A stretch of 64,000 nucleotides of DNA from Impatiens glandulifera. Lineage: Eukaryota; Streptophyta; Magnoliopsida; Ericales; Balsaminaceae. A program made the translations under genes and the position numbers. Shown piece by piece: positions 10,501 to 24,181 of this stretch. Each line of letters begins with the position of its first letter. Within the stretch, counting starts at the first letter, position 1. The notes below the pieces were generated by a model. It was not told the DNA's origin. It did no database searches and saw only the letters and a list, made by a program, of their open reading frames with translations. The stretch spans positions 23,288,308-23,352,307 of the forward strand of contig NC_061867.1 of assembly GCF_907164915.1 (NCBI RefSeq). The letters run 5' to 3'.

Positions 10501-11760
10501 GCATAACATTGATCTAGTCGGGATCAACCAAAGCTTCATCGATTTTCTTTAGCTCAATTTGAGAAATAAAGGAAGAGTTTGCAAATTCATCCAATAATTG
10601 GTGTCTGGTCCTAAGAGGAGCATTATGATTACAAATTAATAATTCAGGTGGATGATTTCTTTTCCATTTGAAGTTTGGTCCTAAAGGATCAAACGTTCGG
10701 TCAGACGGACCTACGACATCCGGACTATCAGCCGTTTGCTAACTTATAGTCTGGTCGTCTGGTTAAACATCAATCGGATCAGCCGTCTGATCAGACTTGT
10801 TGCACCTGATGACCGAAACTTCGTAATCACTATTAGATTGGAGAGTAGCAGCTTTCAACTTGTTAGCGACTTCAATGATTTCATCTGAATTTCTTTCAAC
10901 AGATTCATCAAAGACAATATGATAAGATTCTTCAACAGTTAGAGTTCGATTATTATACACTCTGTAAGATTTAATAACTAAAGAATAGCCTAACATAATT
11001 CCAATATCTACCCTAGCATCAAACGCATCCAAATGATTTTTCCCATTGTTGTGAATAAAACACATACATCAAAATATCCTAAAGTATGAAGCTTTAGGAA
11101 CTCTTCTATAAAATAATTCGTAAGGTGTTTTATCAAAACGTTTATTAATCATTGACCTATTTTGAGTGTAACATGTTGTGTTTATGGCCTCTGCCCAAAT
11201 TCTTTGAGAGACACCTGATTTAGCAAGCATAAATCTCGCTGCTTCCTTTAGTATCATGTTCCTCCTTTTAGCAAAACCATTTTATTGTGGAGTTCTAGCA
11301 CTACACAACTCGTGTATAAAATCAGACTCCTCAAGATAAGAAGACAGACATCTGTTGGTGAACTCAGTTCCCGTATCACTTCTAATTTTTAAAATACTTA
11401 TGGATTTTTCATTTAATGTCTTCTAAGTATCTTAATAAAATTTTCAGCAGTTTGATCCTTAGAAGCTAAAAATACAACCCAAGTAAATTTGTAATAATCA
11501 TCAATAATGACAAGGGAATATCTAATTCCCCATAAACTGGTGACTTGGATTGGACCAAAAAGATCCATATGCAATAACTCGAGGCACCGGTTGGATTGAG
11601 GATTCCCTTTACTTTTAAAAGTTAATCTGACTTGTTTTCCCATCTGGAAATCAGTATAGACTTTGTCTTTTGTAACAGCCACTATCTAGATACCAGATGG
11701 ATTCCTCCAACCAGTTGACCTGTTGTACCTACAAATAAACATATTTACAACTCTTAGTAC
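10501..11760 (-). pseudogene. SIRE-type copia element A, integrase
   Basis: Minus-strand integrase. From 11682 downwards: SKGNPQSNRCLELLHMDLFGPIQ carries the first catalytic Asp; RYSLVIIDDYYKFTWVVFL and DQTAENFIKIL follow. RSDTGTEF (about 11360) holds the second Asp, with the usual Asn of the RSDNGTEF block changed to Thr. ILKEAARFMLAKSGV..RIWAEA (11257 on) corresponds to the block after the catalytic Glu. NRSMINKRFDKTPYELF and the C-terminal region (11065-10763) complete it. Frames are broken at about 11410, 11260 and 11067. The region 10501-10760 is the linker to the reverse transcriptase and has many stops. Confidence 0.92.
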
Positions 11761-12480
11761 CCACATTTAATTGGGTCCACGGTTGATCAATCTATTGGGA
11801 ATCCATATTTGGGTTATTTTGATAGATTTCTCATTTTGTGTAGTGCGATGTTCGTATAATTTAGGCTTGGCAGACGTCTTCCTGCCAGCAGCTGATCCGT
11901 TAACTTTAGAGGATGGTTTTTGTTTAAAACTTCTTGACTTCTTGACAAGTTTTTGGTTTGCCAGACTTATTGGCTGCCCTCTTCTTGGGATTTAGCCAAC
12001 TTTCAGTGGGTTTAACATAAGTAATATCATCCTTTAACGTTAAATCTTCACAACTTGGATCAGTTCCTTTATTAGTTAAACTACTTTGACAAAGATTATT
12101 GCCTTAAGCTTACCTTTAAATGAGTTTAACTTTTTAGATGACTTGTCTAGGCTGCCATTGTCATATCCTAATCCAAATTTACATCTGGCACGCCTCAATC
12201 AGACTAATCTATTGTCCAACTGCATCCCCAGATTTCATCCTGTAATTGACCACATAGATCAAACATTGGTTTTTAGACAAATGTGTATGAATATTTTCCT
12301 TGAGCTTCTCATTCTCAGATGAGAGCTCAACCATTTTGTTTTCAAAATCCTTCTGTTCAGTAGTTTAAGATGAAGATGTGTTATTAGTTTTATTTTTCAA
12401 ACTCATCTCATTGAAATATTCTGCCAACTTCTTATACTCATGTCATTGAGTGCAGCAGTTAAGTCATCTCTTGTGAATTC
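11761..12480 (-). pseudogene. SIRE-type copia element A, protease-region relic
   Basis: Between the gag zinc knuckle and the integrase, where copia elements encode the aspartic protease and the GAG-pre-integrase zinc domain. The minus strand shows only scrambled Lys/Ser-rich frames with many stops, and no DSG-type protease active site can be read. The corresponding plus-strand frames are shadows. Element B has a similar region at 29350-30360, which supports common descent. Confidence 0.6.
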
Positions 12481-13620
12481 TTATGAGGTGAAGTCAAATA
12501 CCTCAGATTCATCATTTTCCATGAAGCATGTGACGACTTCATCATCACTGTTGCTGGATGATAAGTCGTCTGAATCGCTATCGGCCCATTTTCCCTTGCG
12601 TTCAACAACTATAAGAGCCTTCTTCTCATTGTTCTTATTATCATCTCTCTCTGGTTTTTTGCATTCAGCCTTGAAGTTTCCTAGTTTATCACAACTAAAG
12701 CACTTCAAGTTAGACTTATTTATAATCACTCTTTTTCTTCTTATTCTTATTATTATTATTTGAAGATCTTAACTTAGGATTGGTCTTCTTTATAAATTTC
12801 CCAAATTTCTTCACGAAAAAGGCCATGGCATCACTACTAATCTACTCAACAGACTTCACAGCATGGGTTGTAGGTGGCTCCTCAGTAGTCACCAGCGCCT
12901 TGGTCGAGATGAATGATATGGATGACTCCTCTTCATTCCTAGAGTTTATCTCAAACTCATAGGCCTTCAGATCGACGAATAAATCATGTAGTTCCATCTC
13001 GTTAAGGTCTTTGGACTCCCTCATTTTCATCGTCTTTATGTCCCATTCTCTGGGCATAGAACGCATGACTTTAATTGTAACCTCTCTTTTATTGTATGCC
13101 TTGCCCAGTTTGAAGAGATCAATGATGATCTTACTAAATCTCTCATCAAATTCAGTCATCTTCTCTCCGAGACGCATCTTGATGATATCGAACTACTTTG
13201 TGGCAACTATGAGTTTGTTTTCTTTTATTTTCTCATTTCCCTCACATAGTTAAACCAACCGCTCCCAAATATCTTTGGCAGTGGTGCAAGTGGTAATCTT
13301 ACTGAACATATTATCTTCTAGTGTCTTGTAGAGGATGTTTTTTCTATGTTGTCAAGGTTATTCTTCCTCTTATCTTTGGCGGTCCACTCTGACCTTGGTT
13401 TCTCCTTCATCATAGGAGTGCCATTGGATTAGTAGTGAGATGGCCTTCATAATCTTTATTTGGCCATCAGTGATGACATACCACATGTCATCATCGAGGG
13501 CAGCCTAATGCTCCTACAATCTCAACTTCTAGATATCATAGTTTTCCCTCGAGAACATTGCGTATTTGTTGATGATAGACATGATTCAGGAATCTGAAGA
13601 TGCTTGAGAATAAAAAACTT
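12481..13620 (-). pseudogene. SIRE-type copia element A, gag
   Basis: Minus-strand gag, N-terminus at the right next to the primer-binding site. It contains the UBN2-type capsid region MRLGEKMTEFDERFSKIIID (13177 on), MRSMPREWDIKTMKM and LNEMELHDLFVDLKAYE, then the nucleocapsid CFSCDKLGNFKAEC (12702-12661). In that zinc knuckle the usual His is Asn, so it should not bind zinc normally. An acidic tail (KGKWADSDSDD..) follows and is shared with element B (30362-30607). Stops and a frameshift between 13177 and 13600 inactivate it. Confidence 0.92.
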
Positions 13621-13633
13621 GGCTCTGATACGA
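13621..13633 (-). other. Primer-binding site of copia element A (initiator tRNA-Met)
   Basis: The reverse complement reads tcgtatcagagcc, one base from the tggtatcagagcc that pairs with the 3' end of plant initiator tRNA-Met. It lies 2 bases from the LTR edge at 13636. It fixes element A's orientation as minus strand and its 5' LTR to the right. Confidence 0.9.
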
Positions 13634-13850
13634 CTTGTTAATATCGATGTTGACTATACATAGGGTTCTGAATATAGTTAACTACTTTCAACTTTCAATT
13701 TCATGTTAAACTAGTGAGGGATTAAGATTTGTTTCTATTCTTCGTAAATATTTGCAAGATCTTGGACAGATTCAAATGCAGAACTTCATTCTAGATTTGA
13801 AGCGTTAGGAAAATGAATGCAATGAGCGAAAAGGAAATATCACACGAAGT

Positions 13851-13914
13851 TTTTGTGGATTTTAGGAGATAAAAACACTTACGTCACTCCTTCTTCTATT
13901 ACTAGAAGGATATT
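13851..13914 (-). promoter_or_regulatory. Conserved LTR stem-loop block (element A)
   Basis: The minus strand reads TTCT-agtaat-AGAA, then gaaggagtgacgta, then tttttatctcc and atccacaaaa. The first stem differs from the other LTRs in both arms and still pairs; the second stem (GGAG/CTCC elsewhere) is lost here. Confidence 0.75.
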
Positions 13915-14534
13915 CACTAGAAGGCTCTAATTTATACAATAACTGCAAAAACCTAGTCAGAAAACACTGGACTTAAAAACTGCATGTTTCTAAACTCCTA
14001 GTTAACTCTCTGTTGAATAGAACAACCTCTTTTCAACTTACAACACTGAAATTTCACATAGAAAGAACAGTAGATGAATTACAGAAATATCTCAAGGAGA
14101 GTGAGTACAACGGTTAGTGATTCTTAATTCGTATAAAGTGTTCAACAAGAATTCAAGAACCTAGAAAAATAGAGAGAGATTGAGAAATTCGTCTATTGTC
14201 CTTGGATAGCTATACATACTTCAAATCGTACAAATGGTAGAATCTTCCTTTTGGACACGTGTCAACAATATTATGGATGGACGCCAATAGTACAAGATCG
14301 TACAACAGAGGATATGCGTTTAATTGTGGGTATACCGGATTGTACTATAAAATATTCCTAAGAACGTGGTGTACGGAAAAATACAAAACGTGAGTTGGAA
14401 TATTTAAATATGTGGAACTTATGCAATAAAGGCGTGTTCAACTATTTGGCCAGACGGTTGATAAGGTGTTGTTGATTTTCAAGCTCATGAGCTGAGTAGA
14501 TAATTAGATGCCTCTTCCGATGACTGTTAAAGTA

Positions 14535-15018
14535 GAGCATCAGACGCTTCTTCAGACTACACGTCTAATGAAGTTGGACAACATCTGATTGCACTTTTCT
14601 TCATACTAGCACGTCTGATTAAATTAAACGACGTCTACTTGTGCATTACTTCAGACCACGTTTGATGTAATTTATATGACGTTCACTCGCACATTACTTT
14701 AGACCACGTCTGATGTAATTTAGACGATGTCTACTCGTGCATTACTTAAAACCACGTCTGATATAATTTAGACGACGTCTACACGCGCATTACTTCACAC
14801 CACGTCGGATAAAATTTAGACGACGTCTACTCGCACATTACTTTAGACCACGTCTGATGTAATTTAGACTACGTCTACTCGCGCATTACTTCAGACCACG
14901 TCTGATATAATGTAGACGACGTCTACTCGCACATTACTTTAGACCACGTCTGATGTAATTTAGACGACTTCTACTCGCGCATTAATTCAGACCATGTCTA
15001 ATGTAATTTAGACGAAGA
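14535..15018 (-). repeat. 48-bp tandem array of dyads in element A's LTR
   Basis: About 10 units; attact recurs at 14645, 14693, 14741 and 14789, giving a period of 48 bp. Each unit contains tagacgacgtcta and CAGAC-cac-GTCTG inverted repeats. The sequence differs from the 50-bp arrays at 8250 and 31850 but uses the same AGAC/GTCT dyad plan in the same LTR position. Confidence 0.92.
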
Positions 15019-15435
15019 ACTTGGAAGACACCTTTCCCTTTTTGAAACATTTGAGAAGACACATAAAAAAATGATGGTACATGGAGTGGAAATAGTGCAG
15101 AAAAAGTTGTGGTAATATTAATGTTTTATATAGAAATTCATTTACTCAACTCCATCAAACTCAAGAATCTTTGGATACCAATGAACATAAATCTGAAATG
15201 GAGTTGTGGAAGGAGAAAGTAGGGAGTTCCAAGAGCAAATACACTACAAACCGTTAGTACTTTATAAATTCTAAATTTTGAGAAAGATAAAGAGAATACA
15301 CTACAAAAAGAAGAAGTTGAGAGATGTAAGGTAGAGTATGTAAAGCAACAAGAGAGAATTAAACTATTAGAGTACAACTATATTGATCTAGTTCAGGACA
15401 AAGTTGTTCTTCAAACTAAAGTGTAGTCTTTAAAT
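15019..15435 (+). pseudogene. Possible CACTA transposase-like relic (Transposase_24 type)
   Basis: A plus-strand frame at the start reads LFETFEKTHKK, resembling the F..TH.RKDG block of plant Ptta/En-Spm (Transposase_24) proteins. A charged coiled-coil-like stretch follows at about 15310-15425 (EYVKQQERIKLLEYNYIDLV). Several frames and stops separate the pieces. The short length and the loose motif make this tentative; a CACTA right end lies further on at about 18094 in the same neighbourhood. Confidence 0.4.
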
Positions 15436-15690
15436 GAAAATTTTGACACTATCCTAGAATTATGGATTAAATTAGGGCAACAAATGATCCCAAACATTCT
15501 CACTCGGGATGGCTGTTGAAGAAGAATATTGATTCAATCTTTAATTTGGTAAATATGCTTCTTATTCGAATATAATTCATATTCTATTATCATAATACTA
15601 ATAATTTTAGTTATATTAATAAACATTTAAGTACGTTGAATTATATGTTTAAGTAATTAATAGGTAGATTTAACTAGGTTGAATTATAGG

Positions 15691-16060
15691 TTAGTATTTT
15701 ATGAAATTTATTTAATAAGTTTTCAAATGATTTAGTTTTATGTTCAATATATGATTTTTTTAATATTGTCAAGTGATTTAGTTTCATATATAATGTTGTT
15801 TAATTAATAGGTTAGTATTTTATAAAATTTATTTAGTAAGTTTTCAAGTGATTTAGTTTTATGTTCAATATATGAGTTTTTTAATGTTATTAAGTGATAT
15901 AGTTTCATTTTAATATTGTCTAACAAATTGTTAGTGTTTTATAAAATTTATTTCGTAAGTTACAAGTAATTTATTTTTATGTTAAATATATGAGTTCTTT
16001 TAATGTTGTCAAGTGATTTAAATTCATGTTTGTCATTTAAAGTGATTTAGTTTTATGACC
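15691..16060 (+). repeat. About 120-bp tandem repeat, three units
   Basis: ttagt(a/g)tttta(t/.)aaatttattt starts at 15691, 15812 and 15931 (periods 121 and 119). Each unit also holds aagtgatttagttttatgtt and atatatgagtttttta. It is AT-rich and not coding. Confidence 0.8.
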
Positions 16061-18007
<1,947 letters not shown>

Positions 18008-18027
18008 TTGAAAAAAATATTTTCTTT

Positions 18028-18094
18028 TAATGTTTACAACCACTTAATATGCGTTGGCATATAAGAGTTATTCAAAATATGTTTTGTTGTACTG
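18028..18094 (-). mobile_element. Terminal fragment of a CACTA element
   Basis: The segment ccacttaatatgcgttggc...tatgttttgttgtactg closely matches the right end of the complete CACTA element at 45216-45276 (ccacgcttaatatgcgttgg...tatgttttgttgtagtg). The terminal gtagtg is mutated to gtactg. A left end cannot be placed, so this is a relic of the same family. Confidence 0.6.
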
Positions 18095-18158
18095 ATAACT
18101 AATTTGTGGAAGGATCATTTAGTATAACTTGTCAAGAATCAAATTAGAAATAAAAATC

Positions 18159-18194
<36 letters not shown>

Positions 18195-19577
18195 TAAACA
18201 TGAAAATAATTAATTATTTTTCTCACTTTCTATTAATTTTTTTTATTTTTTAAACAATTCATTAGAGATGGGGGACCAGACCTCTATGTAAAAAAAGAAA
18301 ATAATTAATTTATTATTGAACAAATTTATAAAATTAGTTGTAATGACTTGGAAAATATCTGATTTATTTTATATTAAGAGATTATTATTTGTACTAAATT
18401 ATATTACTTTTAATCTAAATATCTATATGATATTTTATACCTAATCTAACTTGCAACTGTAAAGTTTGGGTTATCAATGTAATAACTATTAAAAACTCAT
18501 AAAAATACTATAATTGTTTGAATATTTTTGAAAAGAATATTTAAATGATTATAAATTTGTAAAATTTTGACCAAGAATATCATGTTTCATTGGTATTGAA
18601 AATACACTTTTATTTTTTTAATTATATGTTACAATCTATAAACCTAGCATACTAGTCATGCTTGTAAGATCGAGACCAGTCAAAAACGCGGAACGCTCAT
18701 CCCAGAACACAAGCTCGAGCGCGCCATAGCCTGCCTACGACCAAGGGATCAACCAAGCGTCAAAAAGCGTTATTTCACTTAGAACTTCATCTCGTTCCAC
18801 ACAATGTCAAAACAACACAGTTACTTCATTTGAATACATTAAAAAAAAATACTATTCTCGGATAATCCATAAAATGACGTGATTCTCGGCCACTTTAAAG
18901 ATTACTTTTTGAAAAATAAATTTATCATTGACTCTGACCAAAGATCATTTTCCCAATATCTCGAAGGCATAGAAGGCATCATGGTTCCCATGTTGGGAGA
19001 AATCATATGAAGACTGTGCACGTCATTAAATATTTTTTTTCTTCCAAAATTGCATGTGTGGGATTGATATCCTAAAGGAGTGACTATTATAAGTGAATTT
19101 CTTCATCATTTTAAATAGGTGATAGAATATTGTAGATTGTTCCAAGAGATTCACTAAATTTATAAAAATATTTATAAATGGTATACTATCATTTTATCTA
19201 TAACATAAGTTACAAACCAAAATTGAATTTTACATATTTGAGTTTTTATGTTATTATATACTGTCCTTTCATTTGTTGATTGCAAATAAATCTTGCATGA
19301 TTTAGAAACTTGATGTTTAATTGATTCCATTCATTCACTTTAAAACAAAAATGTCTAATATTTTAGATTTCAAAAATATCGGTTAGTTATTCTAGTGCTC
19401 TATATAAAAATTGCATCTTGAGGACGATCCAAGTAGTTTTTAAATATAACGGGAGTATTTCTAAACCATTTTTAAACGATTTTATGAATGTTTGCTCGAT
19501 TTCATAATTTTAGATAAAACACTCGGTTTTGATTTTTTTACTTATTGTAGAACTAGCATAGGATAAATTATTATTTT
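18095..19577. other. AT-rich stretch with one GC-richer island
   Basis: Contains a short AT run at 18162-18190 and a GC-richer island at about 18660-18790 (gatcgagaccagtc..., gagcgcgccatagcc) that stands out from its surroundings. I cannot assign the island to a gene or element. Nothing else is recognised. Confidence 0.45.
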
Positions 19578-22061
19578 TATTGCATATTAATTGTTACTGG
19601 ATAAGCGAAGTTTTCTATAAACTTAGATTTTGATTTTGGATCGAAATCACAAAATCCGATTTTTTGGGGATGGCTCAATTTTTCGTGGAATCTCTCATGA
19701 CAACCTTATATGTTAAATTAGGACCTCTATAATGTCTAAAAACGTTGAGTATATTGAGGAGGATCTTTCAACATATTGAGGAGGAGCTTTCTATATGTTG
19801 AGAAAGTAAAAAAAATATTGTTTTGCATGTTTCAGCGTCTAGTTGAAGTTGAAGTTTACGGAGGTCGCCTCCATCCCTATCAAGGTGATAAAGATGAAAG
19901 TCCTTTTAACTAGTCGAATGAGAAACCTCCATTTCGACCGAAGGCTCTCACTCATTGGCCAACCGATACCCTTTTGTGGGTTGACTTCTTCTATGTGCTC
20001 GTTGACTGAAGATCACCCCACGCCCATAACCATAACTAGCGGGTTAAGCGTTTGACCCAATTGTCTTAAAGTCTATTTACTACTAACTTTTTACATTTCA
20101 ATGTCTTTATCATTTTTAAGGCTGTCTTTGATATTTTTTAAATCTAAAAATATATAAAAATGCTTTAAAATTATTTTTACAACAAAAACATTAAAAATAT
20201 TCTACTTGGGCCAATTTGGTTTCCTTTTATATTTTATCATTATATTTGTATATAGTATATACAACTTACACTCCAAAAAATTCAAAATTGGTTTTTAATG
20301 TTTATTAAGAAATGTTTTATTTAAAAATTAACTTTATTGTTCATAGTTTTAAGGTTCAAACTCGATCCATCATAAAATTAATTCGTGTGTTTAAATTTAT
20401 TCGAATTTTAATACCTTAGATATCAATAGGATTGGATAATTTTAAATAAAATAAATGTAAAATTAATTATTTAAATATTGCTTAAACATTTAAAGTAGAG
20501 ACCATCACTTATATGGATATGGAGGACAAAATGCTAAGACTTTATTCCGAGTGTAACCAAATTCAAAACAATGAAACAAAATCTTTAAATGCATTTGAAT
20601 ACGTAAAAAAAAAAAAATTCCTAATTTCTTTTAAAGAAAAAAATTAAGGCTACTCTTTTGTAAACCAAAGCTAGCCAATAATTTGATCCAAATTATAATT
20701 ATTTAAAAAAAACGTTTGAATATAAGAAGCAAACATATGTTAGGGTAATGTCAACTAGTCAAATTTTATAAAAGAAAAATTAAAAATAAAAAACATATTT
20801 TAGCTTTTATTTTTAATATATTATTACTTTAAGATAAAACATAAGTAATTATAAATATACGTTATTAAATAAACTTAAATTAAAAAATGTATAATAAATG
20901 AAATTAAGTGATTTTTTTTATTTTAAAGCCAACAACACGAGTATTTCAATAATCTCATTATATATTAATAAATCTAATACACAAATTATAAATACGCACG
21001 TTCAATGTTGAATTGACTCTCACAATATGTAATCAAACATACAAGATACCACAATATCAACGCCAAATTTTGAGATCGCGGGATCTACTCTAGAAAACCA
21101 ACCTACAAAATTCTTGTATCAGTATTGTCTAACATATCAATAAATATTAAATTTAACATTTAGTAAATTTATGTAACCATGAAGAAAAATATTATTACAG
21201 TCACTATAATATTTCCCAAGTCAATCCTAACATAAATATGATTTTAAAAATCATGATTGTTAACCTAGCTATTGGAATTGGAATGACACTTGACATATCT
21301 TCTCTGTATTGAATGATCGATAAAATATTAATAATTACAAGGTGTCTATCACTTTCCATTTGTGGTAATATATTTATCAATTCAATAAGTACAATTTAAA
21401 GGGAAATTTTTCTTACACGACAAACATAACATAACAAAATAAATGACAACATACGACAAATGAGTGAAAATGAATTGGAATACAAAATTAAAATTGAAAT
21501 CAAACAATTAATTATTTTAGAGAGGTGTAACTCATTTCATTTATTTATTAAATTGCGCAAAATACAACTTAGTGAAAATAAAAAGGAGGGGTACATACAG
21601 ACAAAAAAGAAGTTGGCCCAATAGAAATACTAATTTCATGGGATCCCTCTTGCTCCTATTTAATCTTCCTCGTTTCAAGGGGCTACCGACTGCTCCATTG
21701 ATAAGAACATCCTTACAAAGATGTGATTCTAGAGAATGAATTTGCGTCCGTCATTGTAATGAATCTTCGTTCTGTCTTTGATTCCGTAGAGAATCGTCTT
21801 TGTGGATGGGCATGCTCCTCCCGAAAGTAGGGGTGTAGATTGTATTTGATCAGAAGTAAATTAATCTAAAAAATATATAAGATCGAATAGACTCAAGAAA
21901 CCACACCAATTAGATAGCAAACATCTACTACTAGCATAAGTAATTTCCTCTATCAAAATAGTACTTCCACATTTGAGGCATCCTAAAAAACAACCAACAA
22001 AATAAAGAGATTTTGAGAAATATTAAATTGAATGATACACGTTTCAAAAAATATAATTGAG
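19578..22061. repeat. Long direct repeat, copy 2 (pairs with 1-2485)
   Basis: The second copy, same orientation and same order as 1-2485. At 22061 the match to copy 1's position 2485 stops, and from 22064 the sequence matches copy 1's position 7744. Copy 2 therefore lacks about 5.26 kb that copy 1 has, or copy 1 gained it. The joint falls directly in gypsy protease sequence. Confidence 0.87.
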
Positions 22062-22900
22062 AGGACAAGATCATACCATCCGACCTGTGTGTCAAAAGTT
22101 TTGACAACTCTCGCCTTGAGATAATGGGTTCCTTCAAGTGCACCGTTCAAGTGGCCAACATCCCTTCCACGTTGACTTTTGTGTCATCAAGAAGACCATG
22201 TCTTCATCAAGCCAAGGATTTAGTTTCTACCTGACACCAAAAGCTCATGTTTATAGACAACGACCAAGTCTTCATAGTCAACGACGCAACTGACGCTGTA
22301 ATAGCCATTGGTTCTACCCACATTGACACTTTCAAATGGGATATTTCTCTAGTATGGGTTTAGGCCTAAACGCCAAAGACATGACGTCTTTCCCGCAACC
22401 ATGTTGTAACATGAATCACCACGGTCTAGGATACAGCCCTACAAGATTCAAAGAAATCTTTAAGGAAAGGATATCCAAGCGACACATAGTAGGTGTACAA
22501 CCCTAAATGGACAGTTCATTTGCCAGGGATAAAGCACCCTATACTCTTACTTCTACCGAATCCTTACCATCTAGATTTACAAAGACGTTTTCCAGGCCTA
22601 AAAATCTTTTTATATTGTCCTCATAATCCAAACCCTTCTTTTAGTGTGATTAGGAAAAGAATATACTATTGGCGTGATGCCCTCGAAAACTTGGCTCGGA
22701 TTCCCAAGACAGTTTATGCAGCTCAAGAATCTAGCTCTTTTGGTTCTCAAGAAACTGACTCCCTGTCATCCATTGATACTGTGATCGATGAAAGTAAATA
22801 TTTTTCTCCTCTCAAGTGTATAGAGATGTTAAATATTGTACATTGCAAGAAACCTAATAATAATGATATTGTTTAATCATTTTCTCTTATATGTAATAAA
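22062..22900 (+). pseudogene. Ty3/gypsy pol relic: protease and linker
   Basis: The first part (22064-22250) matches the gypsy protease relic at 7744-7925 (CVKSFDNSRLEIMGSFKCTV type reading). After it come the linker pieces typical of Tat-type pol before the reverse transcriptase, including an open stretch at 22493-22876 (ARIPKTVYAAQESSSFGSQ). Its function cannot be assigned beyond position. Stops are frequent between 22250 and 22490. Confidence 0.75.
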
Positions 22901-23219
22901 TCCCTCGATGTAACACAAGAAGTAGACTTCGAATCTATGATTAAAAATGATTTTTCCTTTTACTCTAATTTAAATTTCGAAACTAAACACTTCTTTCAAA
23001 CTGAGGATGAGATTGTTTCCGCTAAAGAAAAGAGAATCGAAATCAATTTAAACACGGCCAATGATCCTCAAATCATACTAATTGGGAATTATTGAGCTAC
23101 TGAAGGACGACAAGGACGTCTTCTTCTATTCATATAAGGAAATGTCAGACATTAATCCAAATATCACACGACAATATATTCATATATATCCTGACGCTAT
23201 GTCAGTTTGTCAAAGCACA

Positions 23220-24000
23220 AATAGATGAAAAAGGAATTCGTGAATAAAATCTGAGATTATGTCCGAAAGCAACTTGATGATGGATTTATCAAGGTAGTAG
23301 AATATTTTATCTATATAGCTAATGTAGTCATTGTCCTTAAAAAAGATGGAAAACTACGCATGTGTGTAAATTATCGTGATCTGAATAAGGTCTGCTCTAA
23401 AGATCACTTCCCACTATCACATATCGATATACTGGTCGACCATATTGTCAGTCATGAACTTCTGTTATACATAGATGGATTTTCAAGATATAACCAGATC
23501 TTGATGGCCCCACAAAACAAGGAATACACCACGTTTATAACAGAAGTTGTAACCTTCATTTATAGTGTCAAGCCTTTCAGTCTTAAAAATGCGGAAGTCA
23601 CATATCAAAGGGAAACCACCATGATCCTTCATGACATGATACACAAGAATGTGGAAGTATATGTCAACGACTTAATTGTTAAATTGAAGAATCGAGAAGG
23701 ACATGTCCTAAACCTTAAGAAATTTCAGTAACGAATAAGGAAATATCAGCTACGACTCTACCCGAAGAAATGCACCTTTAGAGTCATAACTGGTAAAATT
23801 ATAGTCATCTTAATCACATAGAGGGGCATCGAAGTCGATCTCTCTAAAATAGAAGCAATCACGATTATGTTGGTTCCTCGAAATGAAAGAGAGGTCTGTG
23901 GATTTTTAGGTAAAATCTAATACATTAGTCGATTCATCAGTAAGCTTACTATGACATGAGATCCACTATTTAAGATACTGAAACAATATTAAAATTTTTT
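23220..24000 (+). pseudogene. Ty3/gypsy (Tat/Ogre-like) reverse transcriptase
   Basis: A plus-strand reverse transcriptase with a 123-codon open part. Blocks in order: DDGFIKVVEY, IVLKKDGKLRMCVNYRDLNK, KDHFPLSHIDILVDHIV, LLYIDGFSRYNQILMAP, EYTTFITEV, PFSLKNAEVTYQR and MIHKNVEVYVNDLIVK. The active-site box is YVND where YVDD is expected, and the first catalytic block reads YIDGFS. The wording is that of non-chromodomain Tat/Ogre/Retand elements. After about 23730 stops intervene, then the thumb and connection blocks can be followed to about 24000. Confidence 0.93.
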
Positions 24001-24181
24001 ATAAGATGAAGACTATCAACAAGCATTTGACAAGATCAATTATTATTTAAAATCACCTCCCATACTCATGTTTCCTAGAATCGACATTCATCTCATTATA
24101 TATCTTACTATAATAGACATAGCCATGGGAAGTCTGTTGGCTCAAGAAAACTAGAACAAACTCGAAACAGATATGTATTAC

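Larger units (their letters stand above)
13636..15018 (-). mobile_element. 5' LTR of copia element A, truncated
   Basis: The 3' edge of the LTR is at 13636 (minus-strand end ..attaaca, next to the primer site). The LTR holds the conserved stem-loop block (13851-13914), a TATA-like segment (about 14197-14222) and a 48-bp dyad array (14535-15018). The expected outer end, equivalent to tgttt.ggtcaaatt in the related LTRs, is missing: sequence after 15018 turns into unrelated transposase-like DNA. No target-site duplication can therefore be read. Confidence 0.88.

Noticed and set aside
12440..13253. Several plus-strand open frames (12440-12763, 12780-12962, 13011-13253)
   Set aside because: They are antisense shadows of the minus-strand copia gag, whose zinc knuckle and capsid motifs are clear.
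15242..15310. cactacaaa at 15242 and cactacaaaaag at 15299 as left ends of a CACTA element ending at 18094
   Set aside because: Both are preceded by ata, as is found after 18094, but a 3-base match is weak in AT-rich DNA, and neither is followed by the subterminal motifs seen at 40103.
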